From contig NZ_JBGVSA010000008.1 in NCBI RefSeq assembly GCF_041807905.1, positions 1 through 64,000 on the forward strand: a stretch of DNA of 64,000 nt, read 5' to 3'. Source of the stretch: JBGVSA01 sp041807905 (GTDB lineage Bacteria; Pseudomonadota; Gammaproteobacteria; Burkholderiales; Rhodocyclaceae). Within the stretch, counting starts at the first letter, position 1. Every line of letters starts with the position of its first letter. Positions 7,863-17,404 of this stretch are shown piece by piece. The translations under genes were made by a program, and so were the position numbers. Below the pieces are notes generated by a model that did no database searches, was not told the DNA's origin, and was given only the letters and a program-made list of their open reading frames with translations.

Positions 7863-9412
7863 CAGTGCACGCGCACCAGGACCACGCCGCCTTCGCGGCG
7901 CAGGACGTCGACGGGTGCGTCCGGGGGCAGGCGGTCGGCACGGGTGATGGCGAGCTGGCCCGACACCGGCTGGCGCGCGGGCGTGATCTGCTCGCGATAG
8001 ACCGAGAAGCTCGGCACATTGAAGTTCCACGTCACCGCATCGCCGGGAATGTCGCGCGACGCGATGGCGGTGCGCTTGATCGGCCCCTGCAGAAGTTCGC
8101 CCACCAGGGGCGTCACGGCAAGCGCAAGCGCCAGCGCGGTGAATATCGCAATGACACACTGGCGGCGCCACACCTCGATGCGCGGGGCGATGGTGACGAA
8201 CAGCGCCACGCAGATCGCCACGCCCAGCACGCTGTAGTAGGGCGCCAGGTTGAGATTGACCACCCGGCCCAGTTGCATCGCATAGTACTGATCCCTGATC
8301 CAGCCTGCCGCCAGTGCGTGTTGCAACAAGGCGGGCAAGGCGGCGAGCAAGGCCAGCAGCGCGAGCCCCGGCAATGCGCCCACCCAGGCGCGGCGAATCG
8401 TCTCGCGGTGCAGGGCGATCAGCACGAAGAGCGGCGTGCAGCCATACAGCGCGTAGTGCGGCAGCTTGGTGCCGGACAACGAGAAAAACACCACGACGAA
8501 CAGGCACCACGTCCACAGAAAGCGGCGCAACGGATCGCGCAGGTCGCTCGCCAGATGACCGACGGCCGCCACCAGCCAGGACAGCCAGGGCAGCAGCAGC
8601 ACCGGCACCATCAGCACGTAATAGAAGGCGCTGCCCGAATGCCCTTCGAGCGGGCCCGAGAAACGCTCGACGTTGTGCTTGAGGAAGAAACCGTCGATGA
8701 AGTCCTGCCCGTGCACGTGGTATTCAGCGGCGTACCACGGCAGCGCCACGGCGATCAGGATCACCCAGCCCAGCGGGTTGAACACGCTGCGCAGCCAGTC
8801 GCCGAGCCGGCCCGAAAATAGGCAATACAGCATCGTGGTGGCGCCCGGCACCAACAGCGCGATCGGTCCCTTGGTCAGCACGCCCAGTGCGATCCACAGA
8901 TAGCTGCGCAGCAGCGGCGCGCGCGCGCCGGTTTCCAGGTGCCGCCAGGCGTCGAACAGAGTCAGCGCCAGCAGCATGTTGAGCAGCGCATCGGCGGTGG
9001 CGGCGCGGCCGATGGCGAAGACACCGATGCTGGTCATGCCGACGATGGTCGCCATCCAGCCGGCATCCTTGCCCGCGCGCTGGGCGGCGAACAGGCCGGC
9101 GGCATGACACCACACGGCGGTAGCGATGGCCGAGGGCAGGCGGAATGACCACTCGCTCGGGCCGAACAGCCACATGAAGAAAGCCTGGCACCAGTAGATC
9201 AGGATCGGCTTGTCAAAGCGCGGCGAGCCGTTGAGCCACGTGGAGATGAAATCGTGGCGCACGAACATCTCGCGCGTGGCGGCGGAGAACGCGCCTTCGT
9301 CGACATCGAACAGCGGTGCGCCCGCCAGATTCAGCGTAAAGACAAACAGCGGCAACAGCAGGAGCAGCAGGCGGGCGCGCGGTGACAGGCCCTCGGGTGC
9401 GAACAGGCTCAT
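7862..9412 (-). CDS. ArnT-like GT83 glycosyltransferase (first copy)
   Basis: A 516-residue polytopic membrane protein of the same GT83 family as the next gene but clearly divergent from it. The first-loop motif is LFDVDEGAFSAATREM followed by FDKPILIYW, closer to the typical ArnT arrangement. TKGPIALLVPG lies mid-protein, and a soluble tail ends in a beta-rich stretch. It is expected to use a polyprenyl-phosphate sugar and act on the periplasmic face. It starts 4 bases inside the end of the GT2 gene (ATGA overlap), as expected if GT2 makes its lipid-linked donor. Two GT83 enzymes in a row suggest two sugars or two acceptors. Confidence 0.87.
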   Translation of the reverse strand: MSLFAPEGLSPRARLLLLLLPLFVFTLNLAGAPLFDVDEGAFSAATREMFVRHDFISTWLNGSPRFDKPILIYWCQAFFMWLFGPSEWSFRLPSAIATAVWCHAAGLFAAQRAGKDAGWMATIVGMTSIGVFAIGRAATADALLNMLLALTLFDAWRHLETGARAPLLRSYLWIALGVLTKGPIALLVPGATTMLYCLFSGRLGDWLRSVFNPLGWVILIAVALPWYAAEYHVHGQDFIDGFFLKHNVERFSGPLEGHSGSAFYYVLMVPVLLLPWLSWLVAAVGHLASDLRDPLRRFLWTWCLFVVVFFSLSGTKLPHYALYGCTPLFVLIALHRETIRRAWVGALPGLALLALLAALPALLQHALAAGWIRDQYYAMQLGRVVNLNLAPYYSVLGVAICVALFVTIAPRIEVWRRQCVIAIFTALALALAVTPLVGELLQGPIKRTAIASRDIPGDAVTWNFNVPSFSVYREQITPARQPVSGQLAITRADRLPPDAPVDVLRREGGVVLVRVH

Positions 9413-10455
9413 TGCGCTTGATGCCAGTCTTCGGCGTCGGCCGGTACGTGCGGATCGCGGATCTGGTACTGCTTGGCCGCGCCCGACTCAAAGTAGATGC
9501 GTGCCAGCGTTTCGGCGATCACGCCCGACAGCACGAACTGCACGCCCATGATGATCGAGAAGAAACCCACGAACAGCAGCGGCCGCGTGCCGATCGATTG
9601 GCCGAGCACGAGCTTGACGAACGCCATGTAGAGCAGGATCAGCGAGCCGAGGCCTCCCAACACCAGCCCGACTCCGCCGAAGAAGTGGCCGGGGCGCGTG
9701 CGGTAGCGCATGAAATAGAACACCGACACGAGGTCCAGAATCACGCGGAAGGTGCGCGAGATGCCGTACTTGGATTCGCCGTGGATGCGCGGATGGTGCG
9801 TGACCACTTCTTCGCGGATGCGGCGCGGCGTGGTCACCGTCGCCAGCCATGCCGGGATGAAGCGGTGCATTTCGCCGTACAGGCGCACGTTCTTGATGAC
9901 CGATGCGCGGAACACTTTCAGGCTGCAGCCGTAGTCGTTCAGGCGCACGCCCGTGATGCGGGCGATCAGGCGGTTGGCGATGCGTGACGGAATCTTGCGC
10001 AGGAAGAGGCCATCCTGCCGGTTCTTGCGCCAGCCGGCCACGAGGTCGAGGTCTTCGCGCAGCAGGCGCGACACCATGCGCGGGATGTCGACCGGATCGT
10101 TCTGCAGATCGCCATCGAGCGTGACGACCACGTCGCCGCGCGCGGCATCCAGACCGGCCTGCATGGCCGCGGTCTGACGGAAGTTGCGCATCAGTTCCAG
10201 CACGCGCACGTGCGGACCGTATTGCTTGACGGCGCGCTGCAGCTCGAGCGGCGTGTCGTCCGAGCTGCCGTCGTCGACGAGAATCAGTTCCCACGGCCAG
10301 GGGTAGTGCGCCAGCCCTTCATGGACGCGCGCCACCATCGGCGCCACGTTGTCCTTTTCGTTGTACATGGGCACCACCACCGACAGGCGGTGGGGCGGCA
10401 GCGTTTCCAGCGCCAGGTCGGTCTGCGGAACTGCGACGGGGAGTTCGGTCGTCAT
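9409..10455 (-). CDS. GT2 polyprenyl-phosphate glycosyltransferase (ArnC/DPM-like)
   Basis: A 348-residue family 2 glycosyltransferase with a cytosolic catalytic domain and two C-terminal membrane helices (about 260-325), the layout of ArnC, GtrB and dolichol-phosphate mannose synthase. Visible motifs are VVPMYNEKDNV, ILVDDGSSDDT, VVTLDGDLQNDP with the metal-binding Asp, and HGESKYGISR near the membrane. It should load a sugar from a nucleotide donor onto undecaprenyl phosphate for the two GT83 enzymes downstream. The ATG at 10455 overlaps the flippase stop (ATGA), so a longer in-frame start is not needed. Confidence 0.9.
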   Translation of the reverse strand: MTTELPVAVPQTDLALETLPPHRLSVVVPMYNEKDNVAPMVARVHEGLAHYPWPWELILVDDGSSDDTPLELQRAVKQYGPHVRVLELMRNFRQTAAMQAGLDAARGDVVVTLDGDLQNDPVDIPRMVSRLLREDLDLVAGWRKNRQDGLFLRKIPSRIANRLIARITGVRLNDYGCSLKVFRASVIKNVRLYGEMHRFIPAWLATVTTPRRIREEVVTHHPRIHGESKYGISRTFRVILDLVSVFYFMRYRTRPGHFFGGVGLVLGGLGSLILLYMAFVKLVLGQSIGTRPLLFVGFFSIIMGVQFVLSGVIAETLARIYFESGAAKQYQIRDPHVPADAEDWHQAQ

Positions 10456-11423
10456 GGTGTGTCGGATATCGAATTTGTCGTTGTGCGTGCGCCCGGCAAC
10501 AGTACGGCGGCAAGGCCGCCGCCGACCAGGGCGCAACTGATCACGAAAAGATGCAGCGCCAGCGCGGCTTGCAGTCCGTCGGCCAGCATTATGCCGTGCG
10601 GACGCATCAGCGCGGCGCCGCCGGCCTCATAGGTGCCAAAGCCTGCTACGCCCTGGATCGGCAGGATGGCGGCCAGTTCCACGCCCATCGCACCGGCCAT
10701 GCCGGTGGCCAGCGTGCTGCCGAGCACGGCGCTGAGCAGCCAGGCCTGGGCGGCAAGCTTCACCGACCAGTTTGCGACCGTCCACAACCAGCTCCGCATG
10801 GAGCCGCGCGTGGATTCCGCGAGTGCAGCGCGCAGCTTGATGGTGATCTTCTGCAGCTTGCCGTGGCTGTCGAGGACTTCCGGATGGTTGCGTGCCCAGG
10901 CGGGAATCGCCCACGCCGCCGCAGCCACCGCGCCGATCCACAGCAAGCGCAGCCAGACGGGCAGATCCGGCCAGACCAGCGACGCCAGCGCCAGCACGAC
11001 GAAGGCATCCTGGATGCGCAGCCACAGCAGGGCCGCCACGGCGCGGGTGGGCGCCACGCCGAACCAGCGTGACAGTAGCAACGGGAAAGCCGCTTCGCCA
11101 CTGCGGAAGGGCAGGATGTTGACCGAAGCGTTGTGAACGAGGGTGATGCGCAGGATGCCGGCGTAGCTGACTTCGGTCGTGCGACGGAATTCGTCGTAGA
11201 CACGACCGGCGCGCAGCAGATACGTGACGGCAAAAGCCGCCACCGCCACCGCCAGCTGCCAGATGTGGATCTGGGCCAGCCGGGCTCCGACGCCTTGCCA
11301 GTGTGCGCCCTGCACGAACCACACCATCAACGCTGCGGTGAATACGAGCGCAACGAGCCTGCTCAGCCACGTCGAGAGCGTGGACGGCTTGCGGCTGGGT
11401 TCGGTGGGCGAAGGATGGGTCAA
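10452..11423 (-). CDS. Flippase-like / LPG-synthase transmembrane-domain protein
   Basis: A 323-residue polytopic membrane protein of the lysylphosphatidylglycerol synthase TM-region family (AglD/MprF N-terminal-like, formerly UPF0104). The motifs RAGRVYDEF, NASVNILPFRSGEAAFP and the late PIQGVAGFGTYEAGGA are characteristic. Members are thought to move lipids or lipid-linked sugars across membranes. As first gene of the five-gene leftward operon it would suit flipping of the glycolipid made by the GT2 enzyme; that is inferred from context. The lysyltransferase domain of MprF is absent. Confidence 0.83.
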   Translation of the reverse strand: MTHPSPTEPSRKPSTLSTWLSRLVALVFTAALMVWFVQGAHWQGVGARLAQIHIWQLAVAVAAFAVTYLLRAGRVYDEFRRTTEVSYAGILRITLVHNASVNILPFRSGEAAFPLLLSRWFGVAPTRAVAALLWLRIQDAFVVLALASLVWPDLPVWLRLLWIGAVAAAAWAIPAWARNHPEVLDSHGKLQKITIKLRAALAESTRGSMRSWLWTVANWSVKLAAQAWLLSAVLGSTLATGMAGAMGVELAAILPIQGVAGFGTYEAGGAALMRPHGIMLADGLQAALALHLFVISCALVGGGLAAVLLPGARTTTNSISDTP

Positions 11424-11594
11424 GGCGCGCGGGGCGGTTCAAAAAGGCGAGCCGCGCAGTTTACCATTGCGGGAGCGACTTTCCGGGCCTGTCGCTCGGA
11501 TCGTCCCGATTGATGCCGTTCGCCGTGGCGAGGCATCGTTCAAGTATCCTTGCGAGCCGTCGCCAACCCGTCATTCGATCGTCCGTTACGACCC

Positions 11595-12866
11595 ATGGCA
11601 ATACTCATGTTCGACCGCTCGTCCGCGAGCCCGCCCATCGACGAGGATGCGTTGCGGCTATTGCACCGTGCAGGCAGCCTGTTGCTGGAATACAACCTGC
11701 GCACGGGCCTGCTGCGCCGTCGCATGCACGAGCTGGCCGAGTTCCTCGGCATCCCGCTGTTCGTCGATACGGGATATTGCTCGATCTCGCTGCACACGCC
11801 GCGCGGCAGCCTGCATCACCACGCGCATGAATTACGCATCAACGTGGGGCTCAACGCCGCTGTGATGCGAGTCGTGGACGACGTCATCGCCGGCCATATC
11901 GACATCAAGACCGCGCTGGCGCGCCTCGATACCGTCGAAAAGACCACGCCGCGCCACAATCGCTGGCTGCTGGCCGGGATCTTCGGCGCCGCGGCGGCCG
12001 CGCTGGCCATCCTGCTGTCGGCAGACCTGGGCGCGACGCTGACGGTGGCGCTGTCTTCGGCCCTCGGCCTGCTGGCGCGGCAGGAACTGGCCAAGCGCCA
12101 CGTGATGCTCTTCGCGCTGCCGTTTACCGCCGCGCTCATCGGCTCGATCCTTGGCGGCATCGTCATCAATGCCGGCTGGACTGCCACCCCCGGCATGTGC
12201 CTGATCGTGCCGGCGCTGATGCTGGTGCCGGGGCCGCACCTCATCAACACACTCTACGACGCCATCGAAAACGACATGCACACCGCCTTGCCCCGGCTGG
12301 GGCTGGCGGCCGGCATCCTGCTGGCGGCGGCGAGCGGGGTGTTCCTGGGCGGCTGGCTGACGCTGGGCTGGACCACGGTCCCGGCGGGAAGCTCCGGCGT
12401 GACCATCCAGTTGTGGGCCGACATGCTGTTGGCCGGCGTGGCCGCCTGCGGTTTCGGGGCTTTCTACAATGCGCCCTGGCATGTGCTGTGGACGTCGATC
12501 ATCGCCGGCATGGTCGGCCACGGCATCCGCTATGTGTGCCTGCAGCACGGCATGCCGCTGGAAACCTCCACGCTGCTCGCCTGCTTCACGATCGGCATCA
12601 TTTCCAGCGTGATGGTCAAGCGCCTGCGCGTGCAATTCGCGGCCGTGGCCTTTGCCGGCGCGGTGCCGATGATGCCCGGCGTGCTCATGTACCAGGGCAT
12701 TGGCGGCGCGATGCAGATTGCCCTGTCGCACGGGAACGCTACGGCGCAGTTGGTCGATTTCACCAGTTACAACATAGTCAAGGCATCTTTCGTCGTCGGG
12801 GCGATGGCCATCGGGCTGGTGCTCGGGGAGCGCATCACGAGACTCCTGCGCGGACCGGCACATTGA
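11595..12866 (+). CDS. ThrE-family threonine/serine exporter
   Basis: About 423 residues with the arrangement of the ThrE exporter family. A soluble N-terminal region (about 10-110, with GIPLFVDTGYCSIS and NVGLNAAVMRVVDD) is followed by about ten membrane helices that correspond to the two halves split between YjjP and YjjB in E. coli. The helical core includes TPGMCLIVPALMLVPGPHLI and AVPMMPGVLMYQ. The family uses proton motive force to export threonine, serine and, for YjjPB, succinate. The exact start is uncertain: 11595 is the first ATG before the conserved part, a second lies at 11607, and neither has a strong ribosome site. It is divergent from the glycan operon. Confidence 0.8.
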   Translation: MAILMFDRSSASPPIDEDALRLLHRAGSLLLEYNLRTGLLRRRMHELAEFLGIPLFVDTGYCSISLHTPRGSLHHHAHELRINVGLNAAVMRVVDDVIAGHIDIKTALARLDTVEKTTPRHNRWLLAGIFGAAAAALAILLSADLGATLTVALSSALGLLARQELAKRHVMLFALPFTAALIGSILGGIVINAGWTATPGMCLIVPALMLVPGPHLINTLYDAIENDMHTALPRLGLAAGILLAAASGVFLGGWLTLGWTTVPAGSSGVTIQLWADMLLAGVAACGFGAFYNAPWHVLWTSIIAGMVGHGIRYVCLQHGMPLETSTLLACFTIGIISSVMVKRLRVQFAAVAFAGAVPMMPGVLMYQGIGGAMQIALSHGNATAQLVDFTSYNIVKASFVVGAMAIGLVLGERITRLLRGPAH

Positions 12867-12939
12867 ATCGCCGCGTGAGCCTTCGCTTGATCGAGGGGCG
12901 GCGGGTCGCCGGCCCCGTCCCGTGTAAAATTGCGCCCCT

Positions 12940-14757
12940 ATGAATCCGGCCGCATCTTCCCGGGCGCTCGAAACGCTCCGCCACGTCTTCGGTTACGACG
13001 CCTTCCGCGGCGAACAGGCGGCCATCGTCGAGCATGTGGCCGAAGGCGGCGATGCGCTGGTGCTGATGCCCACGGGCGGCGGCAAATCGCTGTGCTACCA
13101 GGTGCCGGCGTTGCTGCGGCCCGGCTGCGGCGTGGTGGTGTCGCCGCTGATCGCACTGATGCAGGACCAGGTCCAGGCGCTCACCCAATTGGGCGTGAAG
13201 GCCGCGTACCTCAATTCCACGCAAAGCAATGACGAAGCCGCCGCCGTCGAGCGCGCGCTCGTCGGCGGTGAGCTCGATCTGCTGTACGTGGCGCCAGAAC
13301 GGCTGATGACCGGGCGCTTCCAGAATCTGCTCGACCACGCCCATATCGCGCTGTTCGCCATCGACGAGGCGCACTGCGTGTCGCAGTGGGGGCACGACTT
13401 CCGCCCCGAGTACATCCAGTTGTCGGTGCTGCACGAGCGGTTCCCGGAGATTCCGCGCATTGCGCTCACCGCCACCGCAGACGACGCTACGCGGCAGGAG
13501 ATCATCCAGCGCCTGGCGCTGGCGGATGCCCGCGTTTTCCTGGCCAGTTTCGATCGCCCGAACATCCGCTACACCGTGGTCGAGAAGGACAACCCGCGCA
13601 AGCAGTTGCTGCGCTTCATCCGCGCCAACCACGACGGCGACTCGGGCATCGTGTATTGCCTGTCGCGCAAGAAGGTCGAGGAAACCGCGGCGTGGTTGCG
13701 CGGCGAGGGCATGCGCGCATTGCATTACCACGCCGGGCTCGACGCCAGTACGCGCGAATCGCATCAGACGCAGTTCGTGCGCGGCGATGGCATCGTCATG
13801 GTGGCGACCATCGCTTTCGGCATGGGCATCGACAAGCCGGATGTGCGTTTCGTGGCGCACATGGACCTGCCCAAGAGCCTCGAGGCCTATTACCAGGAAA
13901 CCGGCCGCGCGGGCCGCGACGGGCTGCCGTCGAACGCGTGGATGGCCTATGGCCTGCAGGACATGGTGCTGCAACGGGAGATGATCGAACAATCGCAGGC
14001 GCCGGACGAAATCAAGCGCGTCGAGCGCCGCAAGCTCGAATCGCTGCTGGGCTACTGCGAAGCCGCGGCGTGCCGGCGGCAGGTATTGCTGCGCTACTTT
14101 GGCGAGGAGTCCGAACCCTGCGGCAACTGCGACATGTGCCTGAATCCGCCGCAGACCTGGGACGCCTCCGTGGCCGCGCAACAGGCGCTGTCGACCATCT
14201 ACCGCAGCGGCCAGCGCTACGGCGCGGGCCATCTGGTCGACATCCTCACCGGCAAGGCCACGCCGAAGGTGACCGAGCGCGGTCATGAGAATCTATCGAC
14301 GTTCGGCATCGGCAAGGATATTTCCGCCACGCAATGGAGTGCGCTGCTGCGCCAGATGGTGGCGCAGGGGCTGGTCGGCGTGTCGGAACATGGCGGACTG
14401 CTGTTGCAGGAAGAGTGCCGTCCGGTGTTGCGCGGCGAGGCGGCGTTCCAGGCGCGCCGTGTGCGCGAATCCGCGCCGAGCGGCGCTTCCAGCGTGCGGC
14501 GCGAGATCGAATTCGAATCCGATGAGGCGCGCACCCTCTGGGCCGCCTTGCGCCAGTGCCGCCGCTCGCTGGCCGAAGAGCAGGAAGTGCCTGCCTACAT
14601 GATCTTCGGCGACGCCACGCTCAAGCTGATGCTGGAAAAACGGCCGATGAGCCTCGATGCGATGTATCAACTCTCTGGCGTCGGCGACCGCAAGCTCGAA
14701 GCCTACGGTATGGCTTTTCTCGAAGTGATCCAGTCGCACCAGCGCCAGCACGGCTGA
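12940..14757 (+). CDS. recQ: ATP-dependent DNA helicase RecQ
   Basis: A 605-residue RecQ helicase that unwinds recombination intermediates and stalled forks from 3-prime to 5-prime. Visible are Walker A TGGGKS (about 45-50), the DEAH box at 142-145, the aromatic-rich loop AHCVSQWGHDFRP, helicase motif VI QETGRAGRDG, four zinc-binding cysteines (the last in CGNCDMC), the RQC winged helix and a C-terminal HRDC domain ending near AFLEVIQSHQ. Length and domain order are those of E. coli RecQ. A likely -10 (TAAAAT) lies about 15 bases before the ATG, and the mRNA leader would be very short. Confidence 0.97.
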   Translation: MNPAASSRALETLRHVFGYDAFRGEQAAIVEHVAEGGDALVLMPTGGGKSLCYQVPALLRPGCGVVVSPLIALMQDQVQALTQLGVKAAYLNSTQSNDEAAAVERALVGGELDLLYVAPERLMTGRFQNLLDHAHIALFAIDEAHCVSQWGHDFRPEYIQLSVLHERFPEIPRIALTATADDATRQEIIQRLALADARVFLASFDRPNIRYTVVEKDNPRKQLLRFIRANHDGDSGIVYCLSRKKVEETAAWLRGEGMRALHYHAGLDASTRESHQTQFVRGDGIVMVATIAFGMGIDKPDVRFVAHMDLPKSLEAYYQETGRAGRDGLPSNAWMAYGLQDMVLQREMIEQSQAPDEIKRVERRKLESLLGYCEAAACRRQVLLRYFGEESEPCGNCDMCLNPPQTWDASVAAQQALSTIYRSGQRYGAGHLVDILTGKATPKVTERGHENLSTFGIGKDISATQWSALLRQMVAQGLVGVSEHGGLLLQEECRPVLRGEAAFQARRVRESAPSGASSVRREIEFESDEARTLWAALRQCRRSLAEEQEVPAYMIFGDATLKLMLEKRPMSLDAMYQLSGVGDRKLEAYGMAFLEVIQSHQRQHG

Positions 14758-14837
14758 ACGGGCAGGGCATGCGCGGGGCGCCGCGTGGCGCAATCGCCTA
14801 CAATAGCGGTCTTTGTCGCATTCAAGATCGCTCCAGC

Positions 14838-16223
14838 ATGACTACCGTCCGCACTCGTTTCGCTCCCAGCCCGACCGGTTACCTGCATATCGGCGGCGCA
14901 CGCACCGCGCTGTTTTCGTGGGCCTTTGCCCGCCATCACAAGGGCCAGTTCGTGCTGCGCATCGAGGACACCGATCTTGAGCGCTCCACGCCGGCCGCCG
15001 TGCAGGCGATCCTCGACGGCATGAGCTGGCTCGACCTGGGCTGGGACGAAGGCCCGTTCTACCAGATGCAGCGGATGGAGCGGTACAAGGAAGTCCTCGC
15101 GCAGATGCTCGACGCTGGCACCGCCTATTACTGCTACACCACCCCGGAAGAACTCGACGCCATCCGCGAAGCGCAGCGCGCCCGCGGTGAAAAGCCGCGC
15201 TATGACGGTCGCTGGCGCCCCGAGCCGGGCAAGACGCTGCCTGCCGTGCCCGAAGGCGTGAAGCCGGTGGTGCGTTTCAAGAATCCGACCGCGGGCGCGG
15301 TGGCGTGGGACGACCTCGTCAAGGGCCGCATCGAGATCTCCAACACCGAGCTGGACGACCTGATCATCGCGCGCCCGGACGGCACGCCCACGTACAACTT
15401 CTGCGTGGTGGTCGACGATTGGGACATGGGCATCACCCACGTCATCCGGGGTGACGACCACGTCAACAACACGCCGCGCCAGATCAACATCCTGCAGGCA
15501 CTGGGCGCCACGCTGCCGCAGTATGCGCACCTGTCGATGATCCTCGGCGACGACGGCACCAAGCTGTCCAAGCGCCATGGCGCGGTGAGCGTCATGCAGT
15601 ATCACGAAGACGGCTATCTCAAGGACGCCGTCATCAACTATCTCGGCCGCCTGGGCTGGAGCCACGGCGACGATGAAGTCTTCTCGCGCGAGCAATTCGT
15701 CGAGTGGTTCGATCTGGACCACATCACGCCGTCCGCCGCGCAGTTCAACACCGAAAAACTCAAGTGGCTGAACGCGCATTACATCAAGCAGACCGATCCG
15801 GCCGAGTTGGCCCGCGATTGCGCCGAGCGCCTCGCCGCGCGTGGCGTGTCGGTCGACGGCGGCCCCGATCTGGCGCAGGTGGTGACGCTGTATCGCGAGC
15901 GCGTATCGACGTTGGTTGAACTGGCCGATGCGGCGGCTGCGTATTACACGGCGCCGGCGCCGTCCGAAGAGTTGGTCGCGCAACACCTGACCGATACGGC
16001 GCGCGCTGCGCTGGCGTCGCTCGCCGCACGCCTGAAGGATGCAAGCTGGGAACGTGCTGCGCTCAATCAAGCGATCAAGGACACCTGCACCGAGCACGGG
16101 CTGAAGATGCCGCAAGTGGCGATTCCGCTGCGCGTCAAGCTGCTTGGCGTGCCGCAAACGCCGTCGATCGATGCCGTGCTCGAAGTCATGGGCCGTGAGC
16201 GCGTGCTGGCGCGCCTGAGGTAA
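14838..16223 (+). CDS. gltX: Glutamyl-tRNA synthetase
   Basis: A 461-residue class I aminoacyl-tRNA synthetase that charges tRNA-Glu. The HIGH-type motif is PSPTGYLHIGGAR near residues 9-21 and the KMSKS-type motif is KLSKR at 242-246. The GDDHVNNTPRQ block before it is typical of bacterial GltX. The start at 14838 gives the conserved MTTVRTRFAPSPTG opening; a longer frame running back into recQ is spurious. TACAAT about 35 bases upstream could be the -10 of its own promoter. A strong hairpin follows the stop. Confidence 0.97.
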   Translation: MTTVRTRFAPSPTGYLHIGGARTALFSWAFARHHKGQFVLRIEDTDLERSTPAAVQAILDGMSWLDLGWDEGPFYQMQRMERYKEVLAQMLDAGTAYYCYTTPEELDAIREAQRARGEKPRYDGRWRPEPGKTLPAVPEGVKPVVRFKNPTAGAVAWDDLVKGRIEISNTELDDLIIARPDGTPTYNFCVVVDDWDMGITHVIRGDDHVNNTPRQINILQALGATLPQYAHLSMILGDDGTKLSKRHGAVSVMQYHEDGYLKDAVINYLGRLGWSHGDDEVFSREQFVEWFDLDHITPSAAQFNTEKLKWLNAHYIKQTDPAELARDCAERLAARGVSVDGGPDLAQVVTLYRERVSTLVELADAAAAYYTAPAPSEELVAQHLTDTARAALASLAARLKDASWERAALNQAIKDTCTEHGLKMPQVAIPLRVKLLGVPQTPSIDAVLEVMGRERVLARLR

Positions 16224-16260
16224 TGCGAAAGGCCCCTGCATAGGCGCCGTGGCATGACAA

Positions 16261-16289
16261 AACAAAGCCTCCGAAATGGAGGCTTTGTT
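16261..16289 (+). terminator. Hairpin terminator after gltX
   Basis: A perfect 12-bp stem (AACAAAGCCTCC with GGAGGCTTTGTT) closes a 5-nt loop, 37 bases after the gltX stop. The 3-prime arm ends in TTTGTTCT, a modest U-rich tail. It separates gltX from the VOC gene. Confidence 0.75.
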
Positions 16290-16374
16290 CTATGCTCGTC
16301 CTCATGCCGTCGATGCAACGCTGCTGCAGGCTTGCGCGACGGCCGATCAACAGGACTTTGACGAGGAGAAAAGC

Positions 16375-16806
16375 ATGGCCGAGATGGATGACATTCCTGC
16401 AATCATGTCGCACGTTTCTGTCGGCACCAATCGCTTTGCCGACGCGATCGCTTTCTATGATGCCGTGCTTGCGACCATCGGTGCGCGGCGCGTTTTTGAG
16501 GTCCCCGGCTTCAATGCCGTCGCCTACGGCAAGCAGTTCCCCGAGTTCTGGGTGCAATCGCCCATCGACGGCAAGCCCGCCAACGTTGGCAACGGTACGC
16601 ACTTCGGCTTCATCGCGCCGACGAAGGAAGCCGTTGACGCGTTTTTCGCGGCCGCATTGGCGGCGGGGGCAAGTGCCGAGGGCGACCCCGGCGGTCGGGC
16701 GCATTACAGCGAGGCCTACTACGGCTGCTTCGTACGTGACCTGGACGGTCACAAGATCGAGGCGATGTATTGGGATCTTTCCAAGGACCCGCACCACTGC
16801 GCCTGA
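16375..16806 (+). CDS. VOC-family (glyoxalase/dioxygenase superfamily) protein
   Basis: A 143-residue vicinal-oxygen-chelate fold protein. It opens with the family start SHVSVGTNRFADAIAFYDAV and ends with GCFVRDLDGHKIEAMYWD, giving the paired beta-alpha-beta-beta-beta units. Candidate metal ligands are the first His (SHVSV), the His in THFGF and the final Glu (KIEAM). Members include glyoxalase I, fosfomycin enzymes and ring-cleaving dioxygenases, and the substrate here is unknown. GAGGAG 6 bases before the ATG at 16375 decides the start against an upstream frame that begins in the gltX terminator. Confidence 0.87.
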   Translation: MAEMDDIPAIMSHVSVGTNRFADAIAFYDAVLATIGARRVFEVPGFNAVAYGKQFPEFWVQSPIDGKPANVGNGTHFGFIAPTKEAVDAFFAAALAAGASAEGDPGGRAHYSEAYYGCFVRDLDGHKIEAMYWDLSKDPHHCA

Positions 16807-16849
16807 TGTTTGCCCGATTCGAGGTGTGTGGAGCCGCGGCTTCAAATGA

Positions 16850-16874
16850 GGCAGGAGGGTGCGCCCCTCCTGCC
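16850..16874. terminator. Hairpin between convergent genes
   Basis: GGCAGGAGG pairs with CCTCCTGCC around a 7-nt loop, between the stops of the VOC gene and the DUF1697 gene. There is no clear U-run on either strand, so it may be a weak bidirectional terminator or only an RNA-stabilising hairpin. Confidence 0.4.
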
Positions 16875-16888
16875 CATATTTCGTAGCG

Positions 16889-17404
16889 CTATGCCCGCGC
16901 GCACTTGCGTACGGTATCGAGCGTCCGCGTGGTGATCTCCTTGCCGAAGGTCCGTTCCAGCAAGGCCATGAACACCGGCCCCTTTTCGTTGGGGACGTAG
17001 GCAGAAAATACCTCGGTCCCGTCGAGTCTCAGGATGCTTGCCTGCTCCTGTTCAATGGGAAGCCCAATGCGTGCCTCGAAAGGCCTGCGCAGGAATGTGA
17101 TGACGGCCTTCGCGCTGGCAGGCAGTCCGTATACCGAAAACGGGTTCGGTTCGATGAGGGATTGCAGAAACGCCGAAGGCCGAACGATGGTCAAAAAGAC
17201 CCGGCCCAGGTGATCTTTCATGGCTGCTTCAGCCGTGCTTTCGAGTTTGGTGACGATGTCCGGCTCTGCGGAAAACGCGACGTTTCCGCTCGACAGGATG
17301 GTCTTTACGTCGGAAAAACCGGCGGCCTCGAAGCAGCGCTTCAGTTCAGGCATCCTGCAATTCATCGGGCTGACGCCGCGAAGGAAGGCCACATAGCGAG
17401 TCAT
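16889..17404 (-). CDS. DUF1697 domain protein
   Basis: A 171-residue protein covering the full DUF1697 domain. It opens with the typical MTRYVAFLRGVSPMNCRMPELK, has TILSSGNVAFSA near residues 35-46, and ends with the basic helix TRTLDTVRKCARA. The family is widespread but has no assigned biochemical role. Its ATG overlaps the stop of the MmcQ/YjbR gene by 4 bases, so the two are co-translated. Confidence 0.85.
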   Translation of the reverse strand: MTRYVAFLRGVSPMNCRMPELKRCFEAAGFSDVKTILSSGNVAFSAEPDIVTKLESTAEAAMKDHLGRVFLTIVRPSAFLQSLIEPNPFSVYGLPASAKAVITFLRRPFEARIGLPIEQEQASILRLDGTEVFSAYVPNEKGPVFMALLERTFGKEITTRTLDTVRKCARA

